Assembly: GCF_026013605.1 (NCBI RefSeq)
Contig: NZ_JAPDPJ010000013.1
Span: 1 to 64,000 of the forward strand
DNA: 64,000 nucleotides
Source: Plebeiibacterium sediminum
Lineage (GTDB): Bacteria > Bacteroidota > Bacteroidia > Bacteroidales > Marinilabiliaceae
Reading direction: 5' to 3'
Shown: in pieces, positions 35,723 through 44,699 of the stretch
Position numbering within the stretch: position 1 is the first letter of the stretch
Layout: each line of letters begins with the position of its first letter
Translations under genes and position numbers: made by a program
The notes under the pieces: generated by a model
What the model saw: the letters and a program-made list of their open reading frames with translations, nothing else
Databases searched by the model: none
Told to the model about the DNA's origin: nothing

Positions 35723-37267
35723 TTAAAATGGAGGAATACCATGTTTTTTGTCTGGATGTACAATATCTTTTCCTTCAGACACCTCAAGAGCATGTAATAA
35801 AATATTACGTGTTTCATTTGGCTCAATAACAGAATCGATATATCCTTTTGCTGCAGCCACATATGGGTTAGCAAATTTCTCTCTGTACTCCTGAACTTTA
35901 AGTTTACGCATTTCTTCAGGATTTTCAGCAGCATCAATTTCTTTCTTAAAGATGATATTAGCTGCACCTTCAGGACCCATTACTGCGATTTCTGCAGTTG
36001 GCCATGCAAACATAAAGTCAGCACCTAAGTGACGAGAGTTCATAGCGATATAACCACCACCATAAGCTTTACGAAGAATTACAGTAATTTTTGGCACTGT
36101 AGCTTCAGAGTAAGCATAAAGAACTTTTGCTCCGTGACGAATCACACCTGCATGCTCCTGATCTGCTCCAGGTAAGTAACCTGGCATATCCTCAAGAGTT
36201 ACAATTGGAATATTAAATGAGTCACAGTAACGAATAAAACGAGCTGCTTTATCTGAACTATCACAATCTAATACACCGGCAAGTACCATAGGCTGGTTAG
36301 CTACAAAACCAATAGTTTGACCATTTAAACGACCAAAACCAATTACGATGTTTGCAGCAAACAACTCCTGAATTTCAAAGAAATCACCATCATCAACAAT
36401 TCCTTTAATAACATCACGTACATCATAAGGGTTACGTGGGTCAGATGGAATAAGGTCTTCAATATTACCTTTATACAATGGTTCTTTTGGAGGGAATTCT
36501 TTAGCTTTTTTAGAGTTATTCCAAGGGATAAATGTGATCAGCTTTTTAATTTGCTCAAAACATTCCTGCTCACTATTTGCAAAGAAATGGGCGTTACCTG
36601 TAGTTTCTGCGTGAACACGGGCTCCACCTAGTTCTTCCATTGAAATTTCTTCACCAAGAACTGTTTTTATTACACCAGGTCCTGTGATAAACATTTTAGA
36701 AATGTTATCAACCACAAATACAAAGTCAGTTAATGCAGGAGAATAAACTGCTCCTCCGGCACAAGGACCTAAGATTACTGAAATTTGTGGAATAACTCCT
36801 GATGCAATTGTGTTTCTGTAAAAGATCTCACCGTAACCGGCAAGTGAATTTACACCTTCCTGAATACGAGCACCACCTGAATCGTTAATACCGATCAAAG
36901 GCACGCGCATTTTTAACGCATGGTCCATGATTTTTGTGATCTTACGAGCGTGCATTAGCCCTAAAGATCCTCCCGCTACAGTAAAATCCTGTGCGAACAC
37001 ACAAATAGGTGCTCCGTAGATTGTTCCTGTACCGATAATCACACCGTCACCATGAAGCTGCTTTTTGTCCATACCGAAGTCTTTAGCTTCGTGCTCAACA
37101 AAAAGATCATACTCTGTAAAAGAATCTTGATCAAGAATGGCAAGAATACGCTCACGGGCAGTCATTTTACCCATGGCCACTTGTTTTTCGATGGCTTTTT
37201 CACCACCACCCATTTCAACCTTCTCTTTTCTTTTACGAAGATCAAGGATGTGTTTTTTCAATGACAT
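35723..37267 (-). CDS. Acyl-CoA carboxylase carboxyltransferase (beta) subunit
   Basis: Carboxyltransferase of 514 residues with fused N and C halves (crotonase-like folds), as in propionyl-CoA carboxylase beta or methylmalonyl-CoA decarboxylase alpha (MmdA). Typical segments are VEHEAKDFGMD near residue 58, SLGLMHARKITK near 100, RIQEGVNSLAGYGEIF near 133, LGPCAGGAVYSPA near 167, and in the C half FNIPIVTLEDMPGYLPG near 370 and IVRHGAKVLYAYSEA-like residues after it. It is the first gene of a pair with the biotin carrier gene. The reaction direction (carboxylase or Na+-linked decarboxylase) cannot be told from sequence alone; no membrane decarboxylase subunit is nearby. Confidence 0.93.
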   Translation of the reverse strand: MSLKKHILDLRKRKEKVEMGGGEKAIEKQVAMGKMTARERILAILDQDSFTEYDLFVEHEAKDFGMDKKQLHGDGVIIGTGTIYGAPICVFAQDFTVAGGSLGLMHARKITKIMDHALKMRVPLIGINDSGGARIQEGVNSLAGYGEIFYRNTIASGVIPQISVILGPCAGGAVYSPALTDFVFVVDNISKMFITGPGVIKTVLGEEISMEELGGARVHAETTGNAHFFANSEQECFEQIKKLITFIPWNNSKKAKEFPPKEPLYKGNIEDLIPSDPRNPYDVRDVIKGIVDDGDFFEIQELFAANIVIGFGRLNGQTIGFVANQPMVLAGVLDCDSSDKAARFIRYCDSFNIPIVTLEDMPGYLPGADQEHAGVIRHGAKVLYAYSEATVPKITVILRKAYGGGYIAMNSRHLGADFMFAWPTAEIAVMGPEGAANIIFKKEIDAAENPEEMRKLKVQEYREKFANPYVAAAKGYIDSVIEPNETRNILLHALEVSEGKDIVHPDKKHGIPPF

Positions 37268-37438
37268 AATTAAACATTTTTAATTAACCTAATACAAATC
37301 AATGTCATAACACAGACAAAGTTTGCGAATTTCTGGGTATATAATAATTAGAAAATTATTTTTCAAAAACCGCACAAAGAACCGAAATAAAAAACGGATA
37401 TGCAACAGGTTAGCTAATTATTTAACCTTTTACCAATT

Positions 37439-38533
37439 TTACTTAGGTGCTTTGAAATATAAATACACGCCAATTATTGCAAACACAATATTGGGCAACC
37501 ACACGGCCAGTAAAGGATTCATATTACCATTAATAGCAAAAGTTGTTGATATGGTCATGAATAAAATATATCCAAAACTCAATCCTAAACCAACTCCAAT
37601 ATGTAAACCAATTCCGCCTCTAACTTTACGGGAGGCCAATGACACTCCAATCAATGTTAAAATAAATGCTGAAAATGGGTTGGCAAACCTTTTATAATAC
37701 TCAATAATAAACGGCTTAACAGATCCAACTCCCTTTTGCGTTTGAACATCAATATATCTACTTAGCTCTGTATAAGTCATTGTTTCAAACCAATTATGCT
37801 CTGATTTAAAATCTTCTGGGGTCATATTAAAAACGGTATCCAGCTTACTTCCTTCCCGAATACTAATTCTATTATCACCTATAAAATCTTTAATCATATA
37901 GTTTGACAACTCCCACTTTTTTTCATCTTCCAGATACTTAATGGTTTTAGCTGTTAATTTCGATTTCATTTCAGTGCCTTCAAACCTTTCTGCACTAAAT
38001 TTACTTCCTTTATTACTATAGCTATAAAAGCGTCCCATATATATAAATACGCCAGGTTCAAGCTGAAAGTGAATTTCTTTTAAACCGGTATCCTTTTTGC
38101 TCTTTTTTACATAAGTACTTTCAAACTCCAATCTTGTTTGGTTGGATGGAGGAATAACATATCCCCCTAAAAGAAAGGAAAATACAGCTATTATAAATGC
38201 AGAAACAAAATAAGGAAACATCAGCCGCTTGAAGCTTACTCCACTTGATAAAATGGCGATAATCTCCGTATCATAAGCCATTTTTGAGGTAAAAAAGATT
38301 ACCGCAATAAATACAAATAACGGAGAAAATAAATTGGCAAAGTATGGAATAAAACTAAAATAATAATCGAAGATAATAGCTTGAACGGGTGCTCCATTTT
38401 CTAAGAAATTATCAATTTTCTCTGTGATATCAAATACTACAGCAATACTGATAATTAATAGAATTGCAAAAAAATAAGTACCTAAAAATTTACGAATAAT
38501 GTACCTATCAAGCCTTTGTATAGCGCCTCTCAT
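37439..38533 (-). CDS. LptF/LptG family permease
   Basis: Inner-membrane permease subunit of 364 residues of the YjgP/YjgQ family, part of the LptBFGC machine that moves lipopolysaccharide to the outer membrane. Six transmembrane helices are visible: three in the N-terminal 125 residues (starting YFFAILLIISIAVVFDI, with the conserved ETLIALLSSG-like EIIAILSSGVS turn between), then a periplasmic beta-jellyroll region (about 130-260), then three at the C terminus. The start RLDRYIIRKFLGTYF is typical of the family. Bacteroidota often encode one such gene next to tgt, as here (108 bases apart, same strand). A -7 box TATTTTTG lies at 38569-38576. Confidence 0.9.
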   Translation of the reverse strand: MRGAIQRLDRYIIRKFLGTYFFAILLIISIAVVFDITEKIDNFLENGAPVQAIIFDYYFSFIPYFANLFSPLFVFIAVIFFTSKMAYDTEIIAILSSGVSFKRLMFPYFVSAFIIAVFSFLLGGYVIPPSNQTRLEFESTYVKKSKKDTGLKEIHFQLEPGVFIYMGRFYSYSNKGSKFSAERFEGTEMKSKLTAKTIKYLEDEKKWELSNYMIKDFIGDNRISIREGSKLDTVFNMTPEDFKSEHNWFETMTYTELSRYIDVQTQKGVGSVKPFIIEYYKRFANPFSAFILTLIGVSLASRKVRGGIGLHIGVGLGLSFGYILFMTISTTFAINGNMNPLLAVWLPNIVFAIIGVYLYFKAPK

Positions 38534-38641
38534 AAAAGTGGTATATTCTAATATAGATTACAAAAGAACAAAAATATAATGAACTATGCTACTTATTTGT
38601 GTAACAATAAAATAGTCATCAAAAAGAGCATAAAAACAAAC

Positions 38642-39772
38642 TTACAACCGAACAGTTAATTGTTTTACCATTTGATCTTTCCAAACGGCAAAATCTCCGG
38701 CAATAATATGTTTTCTGGCTTCTTTTACCAGCCATAAATAAAATGCCAGGTTATGCAAACTTCCAATTTGAGCTGCCAGCAATTCTTTTGAAACAAACAA
38801 ATGTCGTAAATAAGCTTTGGTATAGTGATGATCTACAAATGAAGTGCCTTCTGGATCAATAGGCGAAAAGTCGTCTTTCCACTTTTCATTTTTCATATTC
38901 ATAATACCTCTTGATGTAAAAAGCATTCCGTTTCTACCATTTCGTGTTGGCATTACGCAGTCAAACATATCCACACCCAAAGCAATGGATTCCAATATAT
39001 TTACCGGAGTCCCCACTCCCATTAAATACCTTGGCTTATCCTCCGGTAAAATTCCGGTTACTACTTCTGTCATTTCGTACATTACTTCAGCTGGTTCACC
39101 AACTGATAAACCTCCAATAGCATTTCCTTCTCTACCAAACGAAGCAATATATTCAGCTGATTGTTTTCTTAAATCTCTAAAGCCGGCTCCCTGTACAATT
39201 GGAAAAAATGTTTGACTATGTCCATACTTTGGATCTGTTTGATCAAAATGAGTAATACCTCTTTTTAACCAGCGATGAGTTAGTTCCATCGAGTTTTTGG
39301 CATATTTATGATCTGCATCTCCCGGGGCACACTCATCAAAAGCCATTATAATATCGGCTCCGATAATACGTTGAATATCTACCACATTTTCTGGAGTAAA
39401 CAAATGTTTTGAACCATCAATATGCGATCTAAAAACAGCACCTTCTTCTTTTAGCTTTCTGTTTCCACTTAATGAAAATACCTGGTAACCTCCACTATCT
39501 GTTAATAAAGGTCTGTCCCAGCCATTAAACTTATGCAAACCTCCTGCCTTTTCAATAATATCCAGTCCCGGACGTAAATACAAATGATATGTATTACCTA
39601 ATATAATTTGTGCTTCAATATCTTCCTTAAGATCGTTAAAATGTACGCCTTTAACGCTACCAACAGTTCCTACAGGCATAAAAATGGGAGTTTCAATCTC
39701 TCCATGATCCGTAGTGATTTTACCGGCTCTCGCCCTTGATTTAGAATCTGTTACTTGTAATTTAAAATCCAT
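38642..39772 (-). CDS. tgt: Queuine/preQ1 tRNA-ribosyltransferase
   Basis: TIM-barrel enzyme of 376 residues that swaps guanine-34 of certain tRNAs for preQ1 on the way to queuosine. Asp92 in TDSGGYQVFS matches the general acid/base region, and the nucleophile Asp lies in GVDMFDCVMPTRNGRNG near residue 265. The C-terminal zinc site of E. coli Tgt (three Cys in CxCxxC, plus His) is not intact: the matching segment reads DPEGTSFVDHHY with no cysteine, although the later IGSLHNLAF keeps the His. I believe this form is common in Bacteroidota, but it deserves checking. A two-box promoter is upstream; the LPS permease gene follows. Confidence 0.95.
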   Translation of the reverse strand: MDFKLQVTDSKSRARAGKITTDHGEIETPIFMPVGTVGSVKGVHFNDLKEDIEAQIILGNTYHLYLRPGLDIIEKAGGLHKFNGWDRPLLTDSGGYQVFSLSGNRKLKEEGAVFRSHIDGSKHLFTPENVVDIQRIIGADIIMAFDECAPGDADHKYAKNSMELTHRWLKRGITHFDQTDPKYGHSQTFFPIVQGAGFRDLRKQSAEYIASFGREGNAIGGLSVGEPAEVMYEMTEVVTGILPEDKPRYLMGVGTPVNILESIALGVDMFDCVMPTRNGRNGMLFTSRGIMNMKNEKWKDDFSPIDPEGTSFVDHHYTKAYLRHLFVSKELLAAQIGSLHNLAFYLWLVKEARKHIIAGDFAVWKDQMVKQLTVRL

Positions 39773-39794
39773 TTTTTTATTCTTTTTGGGGATG

Positions 39795-39827
39795 CAAATA
39801 TAAACAGTCTTTAATTAGCAATCACAA
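39795..39827 (-). promoter_or_regulatory. Promoter of tgt
   Basis: Minus-strand -7 box TATATTTG (39795-39802) with a TTG inside a T-run 22 bases upstream (39825-39827). The pattern fits the phylum consensus; the leader would be about 15-20 bases. Confidence 0.6.
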
Positions 39828-39923
39828 AAAATATTGTAACACACTTCGCTTTTTTAAAAAACAATAGTATTTTGCACTTGCGCAAAACACAACATTTATA
39901 TAGAATTTACATAAATACATCAG

Positions 39924-41075
39924 GTGGATTTATCAAACTTCATACCAACTACAGGAGTATGGCTTTATATTATAATATCATTAGCCATCTTGTTACTAAT
40001 ACAGGTATTTTACTATTTATTTTTCTTTTTAAAGCTTAACACGCACATCAAAAAAAAGGAAGAAAAACCCCTTTCTGAATATCCGCCATTGTCGGTAATT
40101 ATATGTGCAAAAAATGAATCTAAAAATTTAAAAAATAATTTACCTGAAATATTTAATCAGGATTATCCGGGAATTTTTGAAGTTATTGTTGTAAACGACG
40201 CTTCAGAAGATGATACAGAATTAATATTAGCCCGTTTTAAAGAAAACCATAAAGAACTTTATTATACTACTATACCTTACGATAAAAAATTCAGACATGG
40301 CAAAAAACTAGCCATGACCATTGGTATTAAAGCAGCCAAATACAATAATTTAGTTTTTACAGATGCTGATTGTGTACCTGCATCAAAAAATTGGTTAAAA
40401 CATATGGCCGCAGGCTTTAACCAAGGCAAAGAAATTATTCTGGGATTTGGAGGATATACAAAACAAAAAGGTCTTTTAAATTACTGGATCAGGTTTGATA
40501 CATTTACCATAGCTATTCAATATTTATCTTTTGCACTTAGAGGCGTTCCATATATGGGAGTGGGCCGAAACATGGCCTATACCAAAGCGCTATTTAATAA
40601 ACTCCAGGGATTTAAAAAACATCAGCATATATTGTCTGGAGATGACGATCTGTTTATCAGAGATGCTGGAACAAAAGATAATATTGGTATTGTTACACAT
40701 CCTGATTCGTTTACATTCTCCCAACCATCACAAACTTTTAAAGAATGGAGAAGACAAAAAAGCAGACATTTAACAACTTCACCCTATTACAAAAGAAAAA
40801 TTAAATATATAATTGGAACAGAAGTCTTTTCGAGACAATTATTTTGGGGGCTCTCCATTGTTTCTATTTTTTTTCATACTTTTGTGGCAAGTATCTTGGC
40901 ATTGATTTTTTTGAAAATAGTACTTCAACTATTGGTACTAAATGTTCTTTCGAAAAAATTTAATCAAAGAGATTTAACTTTTGGAGGTATTTTATTTGAT
41001 TTTACATTACCTTTAATTACCGGTTTATTATTACTCGGCGGAAAAAGACAAGCAAAAAAAAATAAATGGACATAA
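39924..41075 (+). CDS. Family 2 glycosyltransferase, membrane-bound
   Basis: Inner-membrane glycosyltransferase of 383 residues. An N-terminal helix (about 11-35, GVWLYIIISLAILLLIQVFYY) precedes the cytoplasmic GT-A domain (about 50-280), which shows the GT2 opening LSVIICAKNES, VVNDASEDDT, the acidic TDADC near residue 150, and a late WRRQKSRH. Two or three hydrophobic helices lie at the C terminus (about 300-370). The acceptor is unknown; surface polysaccharide or glycolipid synthesis is likely. The start is a GTG. The last ten bases overlap the ECF sigma factor gene, so the two are translationally linked. Confidence 0.85.
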   Translation: MDLSNFIPTTGVWLYIIISLAILLLIQVFYYLFFFLKLNTHIKKKEEKPLSEYPPLSVIICAKNESKNLKNNLPEIFNQDYPGIFEVIVVNDASEDDTELILARFKENHKELYYTTIPYDKKFRHGKKLAMTIGIKAAKYNNLVFTDADCVPASKNWLKHMAAGFNQGKEIILGFGGYTKQKGLLNYWIRFDTFTIAIQYLSFALRGVPYMGVGRNMAYTKALFNKLQGFKKHQHILSGDDDLFIRDAGTKDNIGIVTHPDSFTFSQPSQTFKEWRRQKSRHLTTSPYYKRKIKYIIGTEVFSRQLFWGLSIVSIFFHTFVASILALIFLKIVLQLLVLNVLSKKFNQRDLTFGGILFDFTLPLITGLLLLGGKRQAKKNKWT

Positions 41076-41677
41076 ATCCTAACTTATCCGATAAAGCAAG
41101 ACACGATTACAGTCTGGTACAGCTGGCAGTAGAGGGAGATCAAAAAGCCTATGCTGAGCTAATGGGACGCTATCGCGACGCGATTTATTTTATGCTTTTA
41201 AAAATGGTTAATAATAAAAGTGATGCAGAAGATTTAACCATTGAAGCATTCGGTAAAGCCTTTAAAAACATTCATCAATATTCTCCTAATTATGCTTTTA
41301 GTACCTGGTTATTTAAAATAGCTTCGAACAATTGCATTGATTACCTTCGTAAAAAAAGAACCAATATTGTTTCTATCGATGGTACTCATCTTAGCGAGGA
41401 AAAAGAAAATGATCAACCTATCCACCTTAAAGACGAAACTCCAGATCCGGAAGAAGGTTTAATCAGACAACAAAAAGCCATACTTATGCGCACTGTTGTT
41501 AAAAAATTAAAACCAAGATATCGTACTTTAATTGAACTTAGATATTTCAACGAGTTTTCATATGAAGAAATTGCGCAGGAACTAGACCTTCCTTTAGGTA
41601 CAGTAAAAGCACAACTATTCCGTGCCAGAGAATTATTATTTAACACGCTTAAAAACTCTGACGTTAAGCTTGACTAA
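41066..41677 (+). CDS. ECF-type RNA polymerase sigma factor
   Basis: Sigma-70 family factor of 203 residues with region 2 (about 22-95; AYAELMGRYRDAIYFML, then DAEDLTIEAFGKAF) and region 4 (about 140-195; YRTLIELRYFNEFSYEEIAQEL with the helix-turn-helix GTVKAQLFRARELL). Region 3 is absent, as usual for ECF sigmas. It overlaps the end of the glycosyltransferase gene by ten bases and is followed by rsmG after 35 bases. No anti-sigma factor gene is next to it, so how it is controlled is not evident. The spacing suggests co-transcription with its neighbours. Confidence 0.9.
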   Translation: MDINPNLSDKARHDYSLVQLAVEGDQKAYAELMGRYRDAIYFMLLKMVNNKSDAEDLTIEAFGKAFKNIHQYSPNYAFSTWLFKIASNNCIDYLRKKRTNIVSIDGTHLSEEKENDQPIHLKDETPDPEEGLIRQQKAILMRTVVKKLKPRYRTLIELRYFNEFSYEEIAQELDLPLGTVKAQLFRARELLFNTLKNSDVKLD

Positions 41678-41712
41678 TCATTAAAATCAACAAAGAGGGA
41701 CCGATACACAAG

Positions 41713-42333
41713 ATGGGCTTGATCAAAAAATACTTTCCTGATTTATCAGAGGAAAAAATTCAACTATACCAGAAACTGGAAGAACTTTACCCGGAGTGGA
41801 ATGAAAAAATCAATGTTATTTCCAGAAAAGATATTTCTGAACTTGGTATCAGACATATTATTCATTCTTTAGGCATTGCCAAATTCATTAACTTTACACC
41901 AGGAACGAAAATTATAGATGTGGGTACTGGTGGAGGATTCCCGGGTATTCCATTAGCCATTTACTTTCCTGAATGCCAATTCCATTTAGTGGATTCCATT
42001 GGAAAGAAAATAAAAGTAGTACAAACTATTGCGGAAGAGCTGGGTTTAAAAAATGTAACCGCTCAACAGGAACGCTCTGAAAAAATAAAATCTAAATATG
42101 ATTTTGTAGTCAGCAGGGCAGTGACTGCTTTCCCCCGGTTTGTTTCTTTAACCCGACATTTAATAAGTGACAAAAATAACAATGCCATATCAAATGGTAT
42201 CCTCTATTTAAAAGGTGGTGATTTTATGGAAGAAGTAAAACCCTTTAAAAACAGGGTTACCGTAACTCCTTTAACAGACTTTTTTGAAGAGGAATTCTTT
42301 GAAACAAAAAAGTTAATACATCTAACCTTTTAA
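41713..42333 (+). CDS. rsmG: 16S rRNA (guanine-527 N7) methyltransferase
   Basis: SAM-dependent methyltransferase of 206 residues (also called GidB) that methylates G527 of 16S rRNA. The N terminus has the family helices (YFPDLSEEKIQLYQKLEELY), then WNEKINVISRKD, and the SAM-binding motif IIDVGTGGGFPGIPLAI near residue 67. A later DFVVSRAVTAFPRFV is typical. Length is as expected. It is 35 bases after the sigma factor gene and precedes rpmH, which has its own promoter. Loss of RsmG can give low-level streptomycin resistance in other bacteria. Confidence 0.95.
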   Translation: MGLIKKYFPDLSEEKIQLYQKLEELYPEWNEKINVISRKDISELGIRHIIHSLGIAKFINFTPGTKIIDVGTGGGFPGIPLAIYFPECQFHLVDSIGKKIKVVQTIAEELGLKNVTAQQERSEKIKSKYDFVVSRAVTAFPRFVSLTRHLISDKNNNAISNGILYLKGGDFMEEVKPFKNRVTVTPLTDFFEEEFFETKKLIHLTF

Positions 42334-42393
42334 AGATTCCATTTGTGCCCTAACACAAAAATTAAGAAATACTTAAATAAAAAGTATTTTTTT

Positions 42394-42423
42394 TTGGAAA
42401 AAGAGAATAAAGATGTATTTTTG
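42394..42423 (+). promoter_or_regulatory. Promoter of rpmH
   Basis: TTG (42394-42396), 19 bases, then TATTTTTG (42416-42423): a full match to the Bacteroidota pattern. It gives a leader of about 45 bases before the rpmH start. Confidence 0.75.
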
Positions 42424-42474
42424 CAGTCCGAAAAAAGAACATTAAAGAAAGTCGTAAGATAAAATAATACTAAG

Positions 42475-42633
42475 ATGAAAAGGACATTTCAACCTTCGAA
42501 CAGAAAAAGAAGAAACAAGCACGGATTTAGAGCTAGAATGGCTAGTGCAAATGGACGTAAGGTTTTAGCTTCAAGAAGAGCTAAAGGAAGAAAAAAACTA
42601 AGCGTTTCTAGTGAAAAAAGACACAAAGCATAA
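42475..42633 (+). CDS. rpmH: Ribosomal protein L34
   Basis: Protein of 52 residues, mostly Arg, Lys and Ser. It starts with the family's [19 protein letters not shown] and contains the conserved [18 protein letters not shown], each an exact family pattern, so the call is secure despite the short length. L34 sits in the large ribosomal subunit. In many bacteria rpmH lies next to rnpA and dnaA near the origin; here no rnpA follows, as in many Bacteroidota. It has a full promoter 50 bases upstream and its own terminator. Confidence 0.97.
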   Translation: MKRTFQPSNRKRRNKHGFRARMASANGRKVLASRRAKGRKKLSVSSEKRHKA

Positions 42634-42653
42634 GTAATTGCTTAACTGAATAT

Positions 42654-42684
42654 AAAAAAGGATTCTTTATGAATCCTTTTTTTT
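42654..42684 (+). terminator. Terminator of rpmH
   Basis: A 12-bp perfect stem (42654-42665 with 42671-42682, loop TTTAT) ends in a run of nine or more T, 20 bases after the rpmH stop. Confidence 0.85.
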
Positions 42685-42731
42685 TGCCTTAAAATCAAGC
42701 CATTTCTAATTCAAGATTATAGTAATTATAT

Positions 42732-42739
42732 TATTTTTG
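42732..42739 (+). promoter_or_regulatory. -7 box upstream of the PASTA protein gene
   Basis: TATTTTTG fits TAnnTTTG. It lies so close to the in-frame TTG at 42748 that the ATG at 42766 is the better start. No TTG -33 element is seen. Confidence 0.45.
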
Positions 42740-42765
42740 AGCTCATCTTGATAAAACACAACAAT

Positions 42766-43614
42766 ATGTCTGTTCTCAAATTTTTTATCAGCAAAAAGTT
42801 TTTTGCTCATATCGGTTTAGCATTTGCAGTATTAGCCATACTGCTTATTATTACTTTTACAGGAATAAGTATTTATACCAACCACGGTGAAAGTTTTGCC
42901 ACACCTGATTTTTCAGGGTTAACCGAACAACAGTTTATTGATTTAATTCAACAAAAAAGTTTACGATATAAAATTATCGATTCAGTACATGTTGATGATT
43001 TAACTCCTGGAGTGGTGGTTGAACAAACTCCAAAACCGGGTAACTTCGTTAAAGAAAACAGAACTGTTTTCTTTACCATTAATGCATATACTGCAGAACA
43101 GGTTCCTATGCCTCAGCTTGCAGAAATATCTTTACGTAATGCTCAGGTTACTTTAGAATCTTATGGCTTACGTGTTGGACAATTAATTTATATCCCTTCA
43201 GAATACACACAGTTGGTTTTAGGTCAGCATTACAAAGGAAAACCTATTGAACCAGGTACCCTAATTGCCAAAGGATCTTCCATTGACCTTTTAGTGGGAC
43301 AAGGTTTAAGCAATACAAAAACAGAGGTTCCGGATTTACAAGGCATGACACTTGAAGAAGCTCTGGCTCTTTGCCAAAGCAACTCCTTAAATATTGACGT
43401 AACCATTTATGATGATACAATTGCCACACAGGAGGATAGCTTAAGAGCTTTTATTTGGAAACAATTACCAGAAGCTAACATGGGTAAAAAACTTCGTTTA
43501 GGCTCATCTTTAGATATCTGGTTAACCATTGATTCTTTAAAAATACTTCCTGATACTTTAGTTACTGACAGTTTAAGTACTGATATTTTAACACCAGAAC
43601 CAATACAAGAATAA
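42766..43614 (+). CDS. PASTA domain protein, single-pass membrane
   Basis: Protein of 282 residues with a short basic N terminus, one transmembrane helix (about 14-36, IGLAFAVLAILLIITFTGI) and three extracytoplasmic PASTA domains (about 45-110, 115-180, 185-255). Repeated features are the opening ATPDFSGLT or EVPDLQGMT and the closing VVEQTPKPG or WKQLPEANMG. PASTA domains in kinases and penicillin-binding proteins bind muropeptides or cell-wall fragments, but no kinase or transpeptidase is fused here. A Thr/Ser/Asp-rich tail ends the protein. It lies 12 bases upstream of the pseudouridine synthase gene, so PASTA, rluD-like and ddl are probably one operon, a common order in Bacteroidota. Confidence 0.88.
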   Translation: MSVLKFFISKKFFAHIGLAFAVLAILLIITFTGISIYTNHGESFATPDFSGLTEQQFIDLIQQKSLRYKIIDSVHVDDLTPGVVVEQTPKPGNFVKENRTVFFTINAYTAEQVPMPQLAEISLRNAQVTLESYGLRVGQLIYIPSEYTQLVLGQHYKGKPIEPGTLIAKGSSIDLLVGQGLSNTKTEVPDLQGMTLEEALALCQSNSLNIDVTIYDDTIATQEDSLRAFIWKQLPEANMGKKLRLGSSLDIWLTIDSLKILPDTLVTDSLSTDILTPEPIQE

Positions 43615-43626
43615 GAAGCATAAGCA

Positions 43627-44688
43627 ATGATTGAGGAGAACGACAAACAAGAAGAATTTGATGATATAGAAGAAGAGCAAAATGAAATGTTTGAGCATTA
43701 TCGTTTTGTTACTGATCCGGGACAAAAACAAATCCGAATAGATAAGTTTTTAGTGAACCGGTTAGAAAATGCTTCACGTAGTAAAATTCAGGATGCTGCA
43801 GCTGCAGGAAACATTCGCGTTAATGATGTTTCTGTTAAACCAAACTACAAAGTAAAGCCTAACGATGTCATTTCAATTGTTATGGAATACCCAAGGCGTG
43901 AGCTTCAAATTATCCCTGAAGATATTCCTTTGGATATTCATTACGAAGATGATCATCTTTTGGTTGTGAATAAAAATCCGGGACTGGTAGTTCATCCCGG
44001 CCATGGTAACTACACAGGAACACTGGTTAATGCATTGGCATGGCATCTTAAAGATCTGCCTCTGTTTAATTCAGATGATCCTCGTCCTGGCTTAGTGCAT
44101 AGAATTGATAAGGATACATCTGGTTTATTGGTGATTGCCAAAACAGAACAAGCTAAAAATCATTTAGCACGCCAATTCTTTGAAAAAACAACAGAAAGAA
44201 GTTATGTAGCTCTTGTTTGGGGAAATGTTGAAGAAGACGAAGGTACTGTAACCGGTCATATCGGTCGTAGCCTGAAAAACAGGATGCAAATGACGGTTTA
44301 TCCTGAGGGCGAAATGGGTAAACACGCCGTAACGCACTATAAAGTGTTAGAAAGATTTGGCTATGTTACACTTGTTCAATGTATTTTAGAAACAGGACGA
44401 ACACACCAAATCAGAGCACATATGAAATATATTGGCCATACTCTTTTTAATGATGAAAGATACGGTGGTCATGAAATTTTAAAAGGTACTACTTTTACAA
44501 AGTACAAACAGTTTGTTCAAAACTGCTTTAAGGTTTTACCTCGACAAGCTTTACATGCCAAATCATTAGGTTTTGTTCATCCTCATACAGGTGAAAAGAT
44601 GAGTTTTAATACAGAAATTCCTGATGATATGATGCAATGTATTGAAAAGTGGAGGACATATGTATCAAACAGAGATATTGAAGAATAA
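43627..44688 (+). CDS. RluA-family 23S rRNA pseudouridine synthase (RluD-like)
   Basis: Pseudouridine synthase of 353 residues. An N-terminal acidic stretch (about 1-30) precedes an S4 RNA-binding domain (about 35-95, IRIDKFLVNRL and ASRSKIQDAAAAG). The catalytic domain holds the essential Asp in HRIDKDTSGLLV near residue 160, and a late GRTHQIRAHMKYIGH. It is most like RluD (23S rRNA U1911/1915/1917) in having the S4 domain, but RluC-type specificity cannot be ruled out. It lies between the PASTA gene (12 bases) and ddl (11 bases) in the same direction. Confidence 0.9.
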   Translation: MIEENDKQEEFDDIEEEQNEMFEHYRFVTDPGQKQIRIDKFLVNRLENASRSKIQDAAAAGNIRVNDVSVKPNYKVKPNDVISIVMEYPRRELQIIPEDIPLDIHYEDDHLLVVNKNPGLVVHPGHGNYTGTLVNALAWHLKDLPLFNSDDPRPGLVHRIDKDTSGLLVIAKTEQAKNHLARQFFEKTTERSYVALVWGNVEEDEGTVTGHIGRSLKNRMQMTVYPEGEMGKHAVTHYKVLERFGYVTLVQCILETGRTHQIRAHMKYIGHTLFNDERYGGHEILKGTTFTKYKQFVQNCFKVLPRQALHAKSLGFVHPHTGEKMSFNTEIPDDMMQCIEKWRTYVSNRDIEE

Positions 44689-44699
44689 AATATCAATCA

